Positions 22,978 to 33,840 of a stretch of 46,379 nt of DNA are shown in pieces (within the stretch, counting starts at the first letter, position 1; every line of letters begins with the position of its first letter). Where the stretch lies: positions 1,281 through 47,659 of the forward strand of contig MU270153.1 in NCBI GenBank assembly GCA_021432635.1, given 5' to 3'. A model generated the notes under the pieces. The model was given only the letters and a program-made list of their open reading frames with translations. It did no database searches and was not told where the DNA came from. Source of the stretch: Thozetella sp. PMI_491. Lineage: Eukaryota > Ascomycota > Sordariomycetes > Chaetosphaeriales > Chaetosphaeriaceae. A program made the position numbers and the translations under genes.

Positions 22978-25900
22978 CTTGATGGTAAAACCAAGGCTCA
23001 AGTGAAAGGAATGCCGCCGCGCCTCAAAGTGATGCCTTAAGACAGTGAAAAGGACGGGCGGAAAGAACGTTCGGATCGATGAGGTACCTGCCCCAGAGTG
23101 ATGAAAAGAAGAATTGGCAGAAGGTGAGAGAAAGAAGGAATCAGAACTGAGACGGTCAACCGATAGTTGGCTGTCTGGGAAGAACGCGTCTTACGGGTTC
23201 CTGAGGTTAAAAAGATCAAAATTTCCACGAGCCCGGTCTAGGACAGATGCAACTGTGTTTGTTGGCTAGACACACAATGGCCTTGGCGAGCGGCACAAAG
23301 AAGTGGCTGTCGCCTGTTCGAGTATGAAGAAGGCTGGGCGAGGTGAGAGTGTGGACGAGATGGGAAGAATGAAAGAGAGCTTCTCCTCGACGGGTAAGTG
23401 ACGAGCCTAAGCTGCGGCAAGACCAAAGCGCTCCAGGGTGGGTATGTGAACGAAACTTGTATCACTACCGCGTAGTGAGGGACGGCGTGGATGTTTAAGA
23501 AAAATGAGAAGAGACGAAGACCAGGCCGAGAGGTGAAGGGAAGTGAGTGAGTCGATTCAACGTCACATGAGAGTAGCAAGAAAGCCACCGGTGGGAATGC
23601 GAAGCTTCAAATATCTTTGGCACGGCGCCAAGAGAGCGGCGCTGTGGGCGTCCTAGTGCGCTCCCAGTCCAGGGAGGAGGGCCAGGAGCACTCGCGTCCG
23701 GACATCTCTCGCCCACTGGAAGGGTCTCAGAATGCGGTCGAGGTCATTGTGAGCCGGTCGTTGCAGTCCGAGAAGGACTGGGGGGGGAGAGGGGTGGTGC
23801 GGGCCCACTTCACTATCTGGATGCGGCATCGCGACCAGGGTTGGTCGAATGTACATGATCGCACGCAGCCTGGGCGTCCGTCCGCGCGTCGACAGGCCCC
23901 TTTGCGGCCCGGAGGCGTGCCCCCAGGAGGAGCACGGAGGAAGAGGGGGTGTACGATGTAGAGAAGGCCAAAGCATGGGGCATGCATGGTTACAACAGGC
24001 CGAGAACAGACGGGCACTAGTGGGAAACGAAACAGGAATGGACAGTTGAGAGGCTCTCCAGGGGAGGGCGGCAGATAGACATGCCAAGCGCCATGGGTTT
24101 CGGTCGATCTTTTTCCTGGATACAAGCTGTCGGGAAGGAGGTCAACTCCCGGACCTGGACGCATCTTTCGTTTATGCCAAGGCCAACGAAGATGGGTTGC
24201 GTGGAGAACAGACCGGCCGGTGTTGCGCGGTCGTGTGTGAAGCTGATACCGGCCTAAGCGGCTTGAGAGGCAAAACGGGAGGGGGAGGAGGGGGGAGTGG
24301 GAAAGGCGACTTCGGACGCCATTGTCTGCGCTTGTGCGTGCCCACAGAAGAAGGAAGGAGCGAAGGTGTCGTCGTGTCTGCATCAGAAAGCACAAAGAGA
24401 ATGAAGGGAGGCGGGGCCTAACGACAGGGGCAGAGGGCAAGTCCATCGCAAGCAGCCACAGCCCAGCCGCCCAGCCGCCTCACCTTCAACTGGGATCGAG
24501 CTTCACAGGCTAGGGTCTGGCATTCCAGGCGATGGCCAGAAGCAATTTGCTCTAGGCAACGGACTGGCCGGCCCTGAGACGTGGGCGCTTCCCGGGGACG
24601 GGCGCCTGGGCGCCAATCGAGTGGCCGGAGCTCCTGTCTTGTCAACGGTCTTGGCACACGAGCTCGGGCCACCCGGAGTCCCTGGAGTGGAGCAGGTGGT
24701 GGTCCCACGAGGGAGCCGCTGGTGCAACGTGCGTCCCTCGCCGGACCCCTTTGATCTTGAAACATTCAAGACTGCCCCTCGAAACGAAACCTCCTCTGGG
24801 CTGGCCCTGTCCATTGGCCGACCATTGGTCGTGTCTCTTGGGGCACTCGACAGATCTGGGCGACGGACGGCGAGATCCACCGGCCCCACCTGGAGCTAGT
24901 TGATCAACTTCGCATAGCACACCCACACCCATCTAAGTGCCTATCCGCCGCCGCCAGTCGAGGGGCAAACCGGTTGTCTAATTAGCTGCGAGAATCATCC
25001 ACGAAACAGTCTCTCGCTCGCTAGTTCTGTACATCACTTCATGCCCGCCCTCTCCCCCCCCTGCCGAGTCTCGAAGAAAAATACTAGCCTAACCGAGAGG
25101 TGCCTCGCCCAGCGCGAGCATCTAAGCGAGCTCAGGGGCGAAGAAGCCACAGGATTGACTGGGTTCATCCCATAGGTCCCATCGGGGAGGCCATCCTTGC
25201 CTCCGCCACACGGCACAACCCCATGTCCATAGTACAGAGACAGCAATTCGAATAATTATGCATAGAAAAGAGTTCACCTTATTTCCAACAAATGGATCTT
25301 CTAGAAAAAAAGTCTAAGTTGGCTCGCCCCGTTCCCACCGGACCAGGGAAGACAGGCAGCTATCGGCGGCCAGCTTCATGCATGGGCAGCCACTCATCGC
25401 AGAGACGGACCACTCGCACCGGGCCCAGACCGGAGACTATCTGCCTTTCTCCCCAACATGAGACCCGACGGTCGACGCCAGGCACAACCTATCTTGGGCT
25501 GCAAAGGCGTCCGAGGCGATGGCACAAGGTTTCTTGCTCCACCACACCACTATTAACTCGAAACGAGCAGAAGGCAAGGCTCATTTCCGCAGCGATACAA
25601 ACTTTCGCGCCAGATCCTTCCTCTAGGGCGGCGCACTTGGCACTCGATGGGCGACGGAAGCGAGCAAAGACGCTTGCCAACGCAGATGCAGCGGGTGCCG
25701 GTGTCTCTACACCCGCTCGCGGAGGTCGGAGGCGGCCAGCCCCAGTCCCCAAAGCTGGTTGGTAGTCGATCCTGGCCGAGGCTGAAGATCAATGCCTGCA
25801 TCTACTTTATTCTCCGCATGGATCCTGCCGGCTTGGCATGGCAATTCCACATATATGCATCGGAGCCCCACCACCCACGGCACGGGCTTCGAATGCCCGG

Positions 25901-27267
25901 GGCGGAGGCGGCACGGCACTCCTCCCCACCTCGGCTTTGCAGTCCATCTTAACTCGAGACGGCCGAGCCGCCGGTGCCATCAATGGCGCGGAAAGGGCCA
26001 CTCCAAGCCCTTCTGGTGCCGCTCAGACCCTGGAATGTCTACAACCTAACGGCGTGTACGGCGGGCTAGATAGAGCGCATGAGGACGGCTTGCCTAGCGG
26101 CCCCCAGTGCAATATACCGGAATCCACGCGAAGGATGAAGTAGCACCGTCAGCTGCCTAGTCAAGGTGTTTAGGTTCGCATCCGTTGCTCTCCTTGTTCA
26201 TCCGGCCTCACAACCGAGCTGCTGTGAGGCTACACTGCTTCAGAACTGTGCCACCACGCACTGCAAGAGGCCGAGATTCTCCTTCACCCAATTCCTCGGC
26301 CGCCTGTCTCGGCAGTCTAGCCCGAAAGTGATCGAGTGTGCCTAAGATAGCGCTTTCTGGTCTTGTATCGGCGGACTCGGTTTAGGAAGGGCCTCTGGGG
26401 GTTATGCACGTGCATATACAAGCTTCTGCAACCCCCTAGGCACAGGTGGCTTGCCTAGGACGAACGTGGGCCATCTCCCTGCCTTCGGAGCAGTGCGACA
26501 CGTGCTGCTAGCAGCCGATCTTGGTCGCACAAGATCCAGCACCAAATTGCGTTCTCCTTATCACCAGACACCTCCCGGTACACAATGAATTATTGATCTC
26601 AGGTGAGACTATGCGGTCTTCGTAGCAGCCTTGCCGTCTGCCTCCCTGCTCGGACCAGGGGAGCGTTTGCTAATCCCTCGCTAGTGGCCGTGATCAACAT
26701 GAGGCAAGAAAGAAGCAAGGTAGGCTCATTTCCTAATGTCAATTCATGCCCGACTGATGCCGGCGCTATGTAGTGGTCTAGCCAGTACTCCATGAAGATG
26801 CGTACGCAAATATTGTCCCCCTCTAAACCAGATACTCCAACGAGCAAGCTCGCAATAGCCGAAGACCCAAGATGCCAGTCTTCCGTATTCACAATATAAC
26901 ACAAAGCCTTGGCCAGACGACATTCTATCATCCTTGCCGAATCCAGCCGGTTCATCAGAGAGCGGCAACGCCATGACGTGCTGAACAAGTGTCGGTCATG
27001 TTCTTCCAGCCCCAGGAGACCCTCCAGAGGCTCGGGCATGCCGCAGGAGACAGCAGGTATATGCAGAAAACAGAGGGGGGGGTATAAGTTAGCTAAAGCA
27101 CGGGGCACAGGTTCGCCCTATGGTTTAGGCCCAGAACCACAATGGTGGGCCGTGAGAATGAGAGGTGTGATGGCATAGTCGGTGGGAGTTCATCACCGAA
27201 TTATCGAGTGTCTGTATGGTCGGTCGGTCCCGGTCGGTTCTTTTCGCCCGCGGCCCTCCCAGACCTC
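22978..27267. other. Long intergenic interval
   Basis: These 4.3 kb contain the GH16 promoter at the left and the 3' flank of the GT34 gene at the right. Open frames are numerous because of G+C content but overlap on both strands and show no domain. Two points stand out: a 12-bp palindrome with a CACGTG core at 26404-26415, and a 146-codon minus-strand frame at 26599-27039 discussed as a finding. No transposon or RNA gene was recognised. Confidence 0.4.
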
Positions 27268-28773
27268 CTAAAACTTGACCTTCCGGCCCGTCAACTTGAA
27301 CCAGATCATTGCCAAGAGGTCTTCCTTAAAGCGCTCCCAGAGAGACCGGTTGAGGTAGTAGCTGAGCTCGCGGAAGTTGTACATCTCGCCCCAGCAGTCG
27401 CGGCCCCATTCACAGCCGGCCATGTTGACGATGAAGTCTCGGTCCTTCTGGTCGTAGTGGATCCGGGTGTCGTTGCCGTTCTCGCTACAGGCTCCGGTCG
27501 GGAAGCTGTTGATCATGCGCTGGGGCACGAAGGCTACATGGTTCCGGATCCATGGCTGCGCCTTGTACAGCTGCTCTAGCGCATCCTGCTCTTTGTGCGC
27601 CCAGTCCATATGCTTCTGCTCGTAGGCTACCGGGTCCCACCAGATATCGAGGAGCCGGTCCGTCCAGTGTCCGCGGCGGACGAAGAAGGACCCCAGGTTA
27701 AATCCGGAGCAGTCTTGTGACATGATAAAGTTAATCGAATTAGCGTCGCCATCGCCTACCGGGTTGCGTGCCTCGGCGTCGAGGAAGGGATCATCGAAGG
27801 GGTGTGAGATGTTGAGGGGGTTGTATTCGTTGATGTCTCGGTAAGTATGCTTGTCCAGCTCGTTAAAAAGGTGATCTTGGAGCGAGTATGAGGGCTCCAT
27901 GATTAAGGTATTGAGGTCAAGCCACCAGATCCTAGCGGAAGACAAGGTTAGCGAGCGCGATGGCAGAATTGCACTGGGGGACGACGTACCACTCCGCCTT
28001 GGGGTACTTGCGGAAGCTGTTGCGGACGAAGTCGACCTTCTCCCAGCTCTCCCGCCACTCGTGGGCATAGCGCTTCTTGGTGCTCATGTCGACGATCTCC
28101 AAGTCGTAGCCCCAGCGTGCCACATACTTCTTTTTGTTCCGGACCGAGTCCCTCTCGATAGCCCACTCACGCGCGCCCTTCCACTCCATGACGCCGCCAC
28201 CGACATTGGCGGCAAGTATTATGACGAACTTCTCGCCTCCGCCGAGCCAGGAGGTTCTCCGCCAGTGGTACACCAGAGCTGCGATGGTTGAGTTAGCACT
28301 CGGCTTGCTAGCAGGGAGGCGTCCCGGGACAAGGAGACAAGGGGTGGCTCACGAGTGTTGTAGAATAGCCAGATGGCGAAGAATATCAAGGCGACGATGA
28401 GCAGCCTCATCTTAGATTTCCTTCCAATGCGTGCGAACATACTCCGCAGCCTCCCCACCAGTGGCAGGTTTTGGGGATCCCACCGCCCGCGGGCCGGCTT
28501 CTCCTTCTCTATATAGGCGGTGTTCGAGAAGCTCGGCAGAGTATTTGATATGCGGCGCATGTGCCGTGTGAAGAAGCCCTGGTTCTGGGTCGAGAAGGAG
28601 GGATATCCGCTTCCGCCGGTGTTCTTCATCCTAGCCGACTCCCACATGACAGGTGTTCCGTTGGATCCCGGGTGGCCCCGAGCCGGACTGGATCGGCCGC
28701 TCGATGTAATGTTGAGGCCAGGGCTGGCCCAGCCGCCGCCGGGGACGGGTGAGGGACTTCGCGACAGAGACAT
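27268..28773 (-). CDS. GT34 alpha-1,6-mannosyltransferase subunit, Mnn10/Mnn11-type
   Basis: Three coding exons (28773-28353, 28278-27990, 27931-27268) encode 457 residues. Intron A (74 nt) starts GTGAGC, has GCTAAC and ends CGCAG; intron B (58 nt) starts GTACGT, has GCTAAC and ends CTAG. The joins read NT|PLVYHW and AEW|IWWLDLN. The cytosolic N-terminus is Ser/Pro/Gly-rich (MSLSRSPSPVPGGGW), a signal anchor lies at 122-140 (MRLLIVALIFFAIWLFYNT), and the GT34 domain follows with VIILAANVGGGVMEWKG, the WWLDLNT nucleotide-sugar region and SQDCSGFNLGSFFVRR. By family knowledge Mnn10 and Mnn11 work in the Golgi M-Pol II complex that extends the alpha-1,6-mannan backbone. A further intron lies in the 5' leader. 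Confidence 0.92.
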
Positions 28774-28790
28774 AGCGGTGTTCGGGGTGC

Positions 28791-28913
28791 CTGCAAGCGA
28801 AGGCGACACGTCAGCCGGATGCTCGGTGAATGCGGGTCATCCTGTGCGAGCGAGGGATTGGATCGCAGGATAGCGCCGAGGGAACACGAGGAGATACACG
28901 AGAGGTTGCTTAC
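28791..28913 (-). other. Leader intron of the GT34 gene
   Basis: On the minus strand the sequence starts GTAAGC after CCAG, contains GGCTGACG about 20 nt before its end, and finishes CTTGCAG, 17 nt upstream of the chosen ATG. All signals match the other introns in the window. It is either a 5' UTR intron or an intron between the called start and a more upstream coding exon. Confidence 0.65.
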
Positions 28914-28961
28914 CTGGAATAGGCGAGAGGGTGGGATAGTGATGGCGGGGTCCAACCCGCA

Positions 28962-28998
28962 GGTGCTGCTGGTGCTGCTGCTGGTGCTGCTGCTGCGA
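28962..28998 (-). repeat. CAG/CAC triplet tract in the GT34 leader
   Basis: Read on the minus strand this is an interrupted CAG triplet tract. In the frame that would splice into the GT34 exon it reads as Gln with some His. It lies upstream of the leader intron. Triplet tracts of this kind vary in length between strains. Confidence 0.55.
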
Positions 28999-31900
28999 CG
29001 GCGCCTTCAGCTTCTGCTGGTCCAATCGGAGAGGACCGCCGGCAGAGGAACGGCGTCGGTGATGAGTCCGCGCCGGCCGGTCACTGAAGGACGAGGAGGC
29101 ACCGGGCTTTTGTGAGGACGCCAGATTTGCCGTGGTGGGTGGACCAGGTGGCACCTTGCGAGCCCTCTGGTTCGGCAATTGGGGGAGACGAGAGGTTGGA
29201 GGCCGGAGCGCCTAGTGTCGAAATCACAGTGACTCGCAGGCCGGCTGGTGGAGGAGGACCGAAACGGCTCCAATGAAACGAGGGCGGAAAGGGAAAAAAA
29301 AGAAAAATCGGAAAGGCCACCTAAAGAAGCTTGCTCCCCGTGTGCTACTGCTGGACTTGCCGCGTGTCTTGGTCCGACGGCGCCGGTGCAAACCCACCCA
29401 ACCAGTAGGATAGGTGGAAGGGGCAGTGAGCTGCGAGGCTATCTATGCCTCGAGCTGTCCTGGGAAGGTAAGTGGGCTTCAAGAACTGAGGGGTTATGCA
29501 CCTGACCCGGAGCAGGCGGTTTAGGCGGCAAAGTCGGTTGGGTGCGTGGAGAGGGACCAAACAAGAGACGTCGACGGCACTGGTGGCTTTCCAAAGGAAA
29601 AAAAGTTGGACAATGGGTTGCTAGCCGGCCGCGCGGTGTAGGCCCGGGGTGTCAGAAGGGGTCCTCAGAAAGCTGGTCGCAAAGCGCTAAATAGGGACCT
29701 AATCAGAGGTTGGTGTCTAAGGGGCCGACACAGGGTGGGGGGGTGCACTGGCTGGTTGGTCGAGCACGGAAACAGACGAGGTAGGTTTCTGCGGTGGCAG
29801 CAGAGGCGGTAGATCAGCAGCCGCCGGCTATGTTAATCCAATTCGGGTGTGCGATGTGCGGTGGATGAATTCGCATGTGTGCGCGGCGATCTAGGGCGAT
29901 CTGGCAGCTTTGCAAGTTCCTTTTCTCTTTCATCAACCCTTTCAAAGGGGGGGGGTGGCGGCGGGCAGATGGGCCTTCCTCCCTTTTGTTTTCCAAGGAA
30001 AAAAAAAAAAAATCCAAGGGTCGCAGCGATGATGGCGTCTCCAGTCGACTAACCTTAATTTGGATCGACTCCGTACTGATAACGGCCAATGTACCACCTC
30101 CACTGGGCCGCAGGCGGCGGCGCTTCCAGATGCCAGATGGCGATCACGCCGCCAAAATTCTCCTTTGGGACAGCGTTGAGGATTTACACCCTAGACACAT
30201 CGAAGCCAGGCGAAACCTCCACCCCCCCATGTGGCATTTAACTACCTCACCTGCGTAGCACACACAGCTCCCGGCGCACCCAGCCAAATTACTTTGTATA
30301 TTTTCTTTTTAGCGGCAGAAGCCCGCGCCGCAACCAGTCAAGGAACAGAGACTGCCAAGTGCGGCCACCGTGAGATCGAGATAGCGGCATGCGCTCCAAT
30401 GCGCGGCCTGCAATGCGCTCCACGCATCACACATCCACCATCCTCTCTCCCCGGAACGCTGTTCATGGTCCCCCCCTCTTTACATAGCACCGCAGCTTAA
30501 CCACTGTCTCCCCTGGCGGGACCCGGTCTTGCAAGATCCGGGGACGAGGAGAATGGGACGAAACCGCCCCTTTTCTCTCTTCTTTCTTCCTCTCTCCTCG
30601 ATTACGTCTTCTGCTTCTCCCGTGGAGCCCTCCAACCCCCACTTGGCCCCTTTTCGCCCGGGGGGTGACATGGCGAGCTTCAACGCAATCGCCCATTTCC
30701 CGGCGGTCTAGAAGCACGCTGGGCTTGGCGTGCCATCTTATCGCCCGCACGTGCTCCCGCAATTTAATGGCCCAAGGCCGCACGACCGGCCACTGGTTGG
30801 CCTGTCTGGCCTGTATCTTGGGTGGTACAGTACCAGGCCCCCTCGGTATTGCAGGAGTCTATCTGTAGTCCCAGGCCGGGATCTAACTGCATGTGGCTGC
30901 CGCATCGATCCTGTTGGCATGTCGTTTTCCTTGGCCGGGTCGCTACGTGGGAATGGAAGCGCTCCCTTGGCGTGTTATTTTATTTTTATTATGTTCTGCT
31001 CTGGCGCCATCCAGCGACAGTATGAAACTCTTGGCTTCGCACTGCCGTCGTGGTCACTCCCCTCTTTTCCAGGGGTACATTTGGCACCCGGCAGGGACCC
31101 CGATGCTTCCCAAACCGCTCCAGTTTGGAGGGTTACGCGCACTCTTACCATTGCGATGCGGTTCCCACAGAAGCCCACCCCCCTTCCTTCCCTCATCTGG
31201 TCTGAAGAGCGGCGCAGCCCTCATTTGAGGAGGAAGCACTTCCTTCTGCAAGCAGGGGCGAGGCAATGAGATAGGGCCTAATCTTGGCTTATTACTACGC
31301 CTCGTGCTCCCCTCCCACGCCAATATTTTATCGTAGAAGAAACTTGTAGCACACCAGTCAGCAGAGATGGACAGATACCTACTCGTATATCAGTCAGCAG
31401 GTCCTACTGCTGGGGTGCTACAGCACAAAAAGCCCTCGCGTGTCCCTATCTGACGCGAGACGGCCAGTTTCCTCGTCGCCTTCGTGCTCGAGTGCAGGTA
31501 TTTTGCGGGGGCACGGTGTCCTCACCGCAAGTGCTCCTCTCTCTTCAGGCCATGCATGCATCCTTGGCTGCATTGGTCGTATCCCCGTATGTCGTCTGCG
31601 CACCCCATTCGATCCGAGGGCCCGTTGGCGTACCGGCTAAACCCCATAGTGCTCGACGAGCCAACTGCCAAGCTACCTCCCCATATTTACCACAGCCGTT
31701 TGACTAACACCAGCACCGGAAGATTGAAAGCATATAAAATGGCTCTCCTTCAGAGCATGCTACTACAATCTAGCCCTGGGCCGTTTCCGCCCCATTGAGC
31801 GTTGTGGATACCTGCTGCTGATTCAACCCACCGCTGCAAATTGTGTCTGTCCCTCCAAGCAACATGGCATTTATTTTGACGACCTAGCATCTGCACCATA

Positions 31901-33402
31901 GTTTCGCCAACCCCCGAGCCTCCTCTGTCAAGACATTCGAGACAATTGCAAGGCGAGGCCTAAGTCCGCAATATGCTCCGTTACCGGTAGCTACTACGGG
32001 AAGGGCTCTTGCTGATCGTGCCGATCTTGCCAGGGCTCTCTTTAATTCTTATTCTGGGTTGCCATGACCTAGAGCTTTCGATTGGCAATCTAATACAGCA
32101 GCATCTGACTCGTAGTTGGCCATCACCAGCGTCACTGATCGTCGCGATACGAATTCGCATTTCTGCCCACCCTAAACAAAATTAGAGACAGCAGGTATCA
32201 AGTATGACACTGTTACGCCTGCCTTTCTAGGCCAACCTCCCTGTTCTGAGGTCACGCCTGGCCGGGAGCTTGCTTGTGGCTAACTCTGACGCAGCCCCTC
32301 CCCACAGGGGTCTCTCCGGCCGATGCTCCTTTTACGCCTGTCTGGTAACTTAGTCACTGCTTAGGACACGAGTAGATGAGCAAACCGGGAGGGGGCAAAA
32401 CGAAGTCGAGGTTTTGTAAGACCCGCTAAGCTCAACCCCGAGAGATCGAACAGTTTCAATCTCGGAGGATCGCTACGACACCAATCCTGCCGGCGAGGCC
32501 AAAAGCGTCGCGGCCGTGGGGTTTCTATATCGAGCTTCGAGTAGTGTCAAGAGAGATCTGACCAGTCCAAGCCCAATGTCCCGTCCCGCTTCCCCCACCC
32601 ACGCTTCCCCTCACGACTCGCCGCCTCACCTGAATGACGTTGTCCCCGTGGCTTGTCCAGCCTCGCCGTCCGACGAATGGAGTCGGAATGGGGAAGGCGC
32701 GAACCTGGGAGCCGGCGGTGTCTTTAGACCCCCTCTGCACGCTTTGGGGAGGGCCTGGGCTTCTTAGCTCGGCTGAAGGCATCGAACCACACTCCAGAGT
32801 GGTGCGCCATGCATACAAACAAGCAACCCAAAGGTAGCCCGTCCCCATTGGGCCGGCCGACCACTCTCCGTCAAGGGCATGCGTCATTATCCCCCGGCAA
32901 GCAAGACCCCGGAAGGGAGAGGACATGCACAGCCATGTCGGAGGCCATGATTCGTTGCGTGCCTTTCTGTGATGCTGTGAGATCCTGCCCACAGGCACTG
33001 CATGGGACCACCTACGGACTGCCAGCGAAGGGCCCCTTGCTGCCCCATGCCACCCTGTTGGAGGAGGGGGGAGGGGGGGAGGGAGGCCATAGCATCACCG
33101 CGCAGGCAACGCGTTGGCTCCAGCCAACCAGCTAGGCCGTTGCTCGGCCCCAGCTCGTAACTTCCCTGGCCCTTTTGGGTTGGTAGGCGGTGACGGCGAC
33201 CGCCCAGTCTGGGCGACGGACGGTGAAAGAAGCTTTCGGGGCTACCCGTGGCTCCAGCGATTGGGGTCCAAGCAACTCCCTCCCTGCACGGAGTACCTAT
33301 GTCAGGTTCGCGACGAGTCATTTTCTGGTGGGAGGCCCTTGCCCGCCTCTGCCCGCTCGTAACCTGGCTGGAAAACAGGCAAAGTACGTAGGCGGCCCAG
33401 AT

Positions 33403-33407
33403 TATAA
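33403..33407 (+). promoter_or_regulatory. TATAA-like box upstream of the Cys-rich gene
   Basis: TATAA lies about 150 bp before the ATG and is followed by a C/T-rich stretch (33431-33470) and a plausible 5' UTR. Position and order fit a core promoter. No transcript start can be seen from sequence. Confidence 0.35.
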
Positions 33408-33558
33408 GAAGCCCCTGAGCTCGCTCCGGCTCTAACCCATTCTCCTCCCCTCTTCCCCTCTTGTTCCTTACTAAGATCTCGCCTACACTCTCTGACCCAA
33501 TCGTCCGACTCCCAAGCCATTCTCAAGTTTCCATCAGCTGTCGCTAGCCATAATCAAA

Positions 33559-33840
33559 ATGCCCGCCGTCGACGCTCCCCAGCAGCAGCAGCCCATGGAC
33601 GCTGCCCCCGCGTCCGCGACCGTCACCCAGCAGCCCGTAGGTGGCCCCAATCCCTCCCACGTCCACTTCCCGAATGAAATTAAACCTCTCATTCCCTGCA
33701 CATGACATTATCATCGATCGTCTGCTAACTATTGTGGTGACTTATAGTCCAGTGAGCCTCAGCCTGAGATGACGATGCGTGGTGGCTTCCTCGAGGAGTG
33801 CTCGTGCTGCTGCTTCAGCGAGGAGTGCGCCTGCTGCTAA
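33559..33840 (+). CDS. 56-residue Cys-rich protein, two exons
   Basis: Exon 1 (33559-33636) and exon 2 (33748-33840) join in phase 0 to give 56 residues. The 111-nt intron starts GTAGGT, has TGCTAACT and ends TTATAG; unspliced translation stops within it. The ATG has an A-rich context (TCAAAATGC). The first half is Pro/Gln/Ala-rich (APQQQQPMDAAPA). The second half holds MTMRGG and then seven Cys within the last 15 residues (EECSCCCFSEECACC), built from two similar EEC-x-CC units. No signal peptide or membrane helix is visible. It could be a metallothionein-like metal binder or a distant relative of CYSTM proteins, which share a Cys-rich C-terminus; the Glu residues argue against a buried CYSTM helix. 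Splice signals, context and a TATA box support a real gene. Function is unassigned. Confidence 0.75.

Larger units (their letters stand above)
28774..33558. other. Long divergent intergenic interval
   Basis: This 4.8-kb interval lies between the GT34 gene (-) and the Cys-rich microprotein gene (+). The left 450 bp are the GT34 leader with its intron. The rest shows only short overlapping frames, an A run near 30000-30012 and G-rich runs near 29945 and 33065-33080. Positions 31800-32470 are less G+C-rich but carry no recognisable transposon frame. The right end is the C/T-rich promoter of the microprotein gene. Confidence 0.4.

Noticed and set aside
23653..24446. Overlapping minus-strand frames up to 239 codons
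   Set aside because: Composition is Pro/Arg/Ser-rich without any domain, several frames are open at once, and no splice pattern extends them. They fit G+C-driven open frames.
27041..32200. 14-bp identical string GAGACAGCAGGTAT at about 27048 and 32186
   Set aside because: A few 14-bp coincidences are expected within 46 kb; no longer similarity surrounds the two copies, so there is no evidence of a repeat element.
32420..32475. Short hairpin CCGAGA...TCTCGG
   Set aside because: A 6-bp stem with a 16-nt loop is expected by chance in this much sequence and has no gene context.
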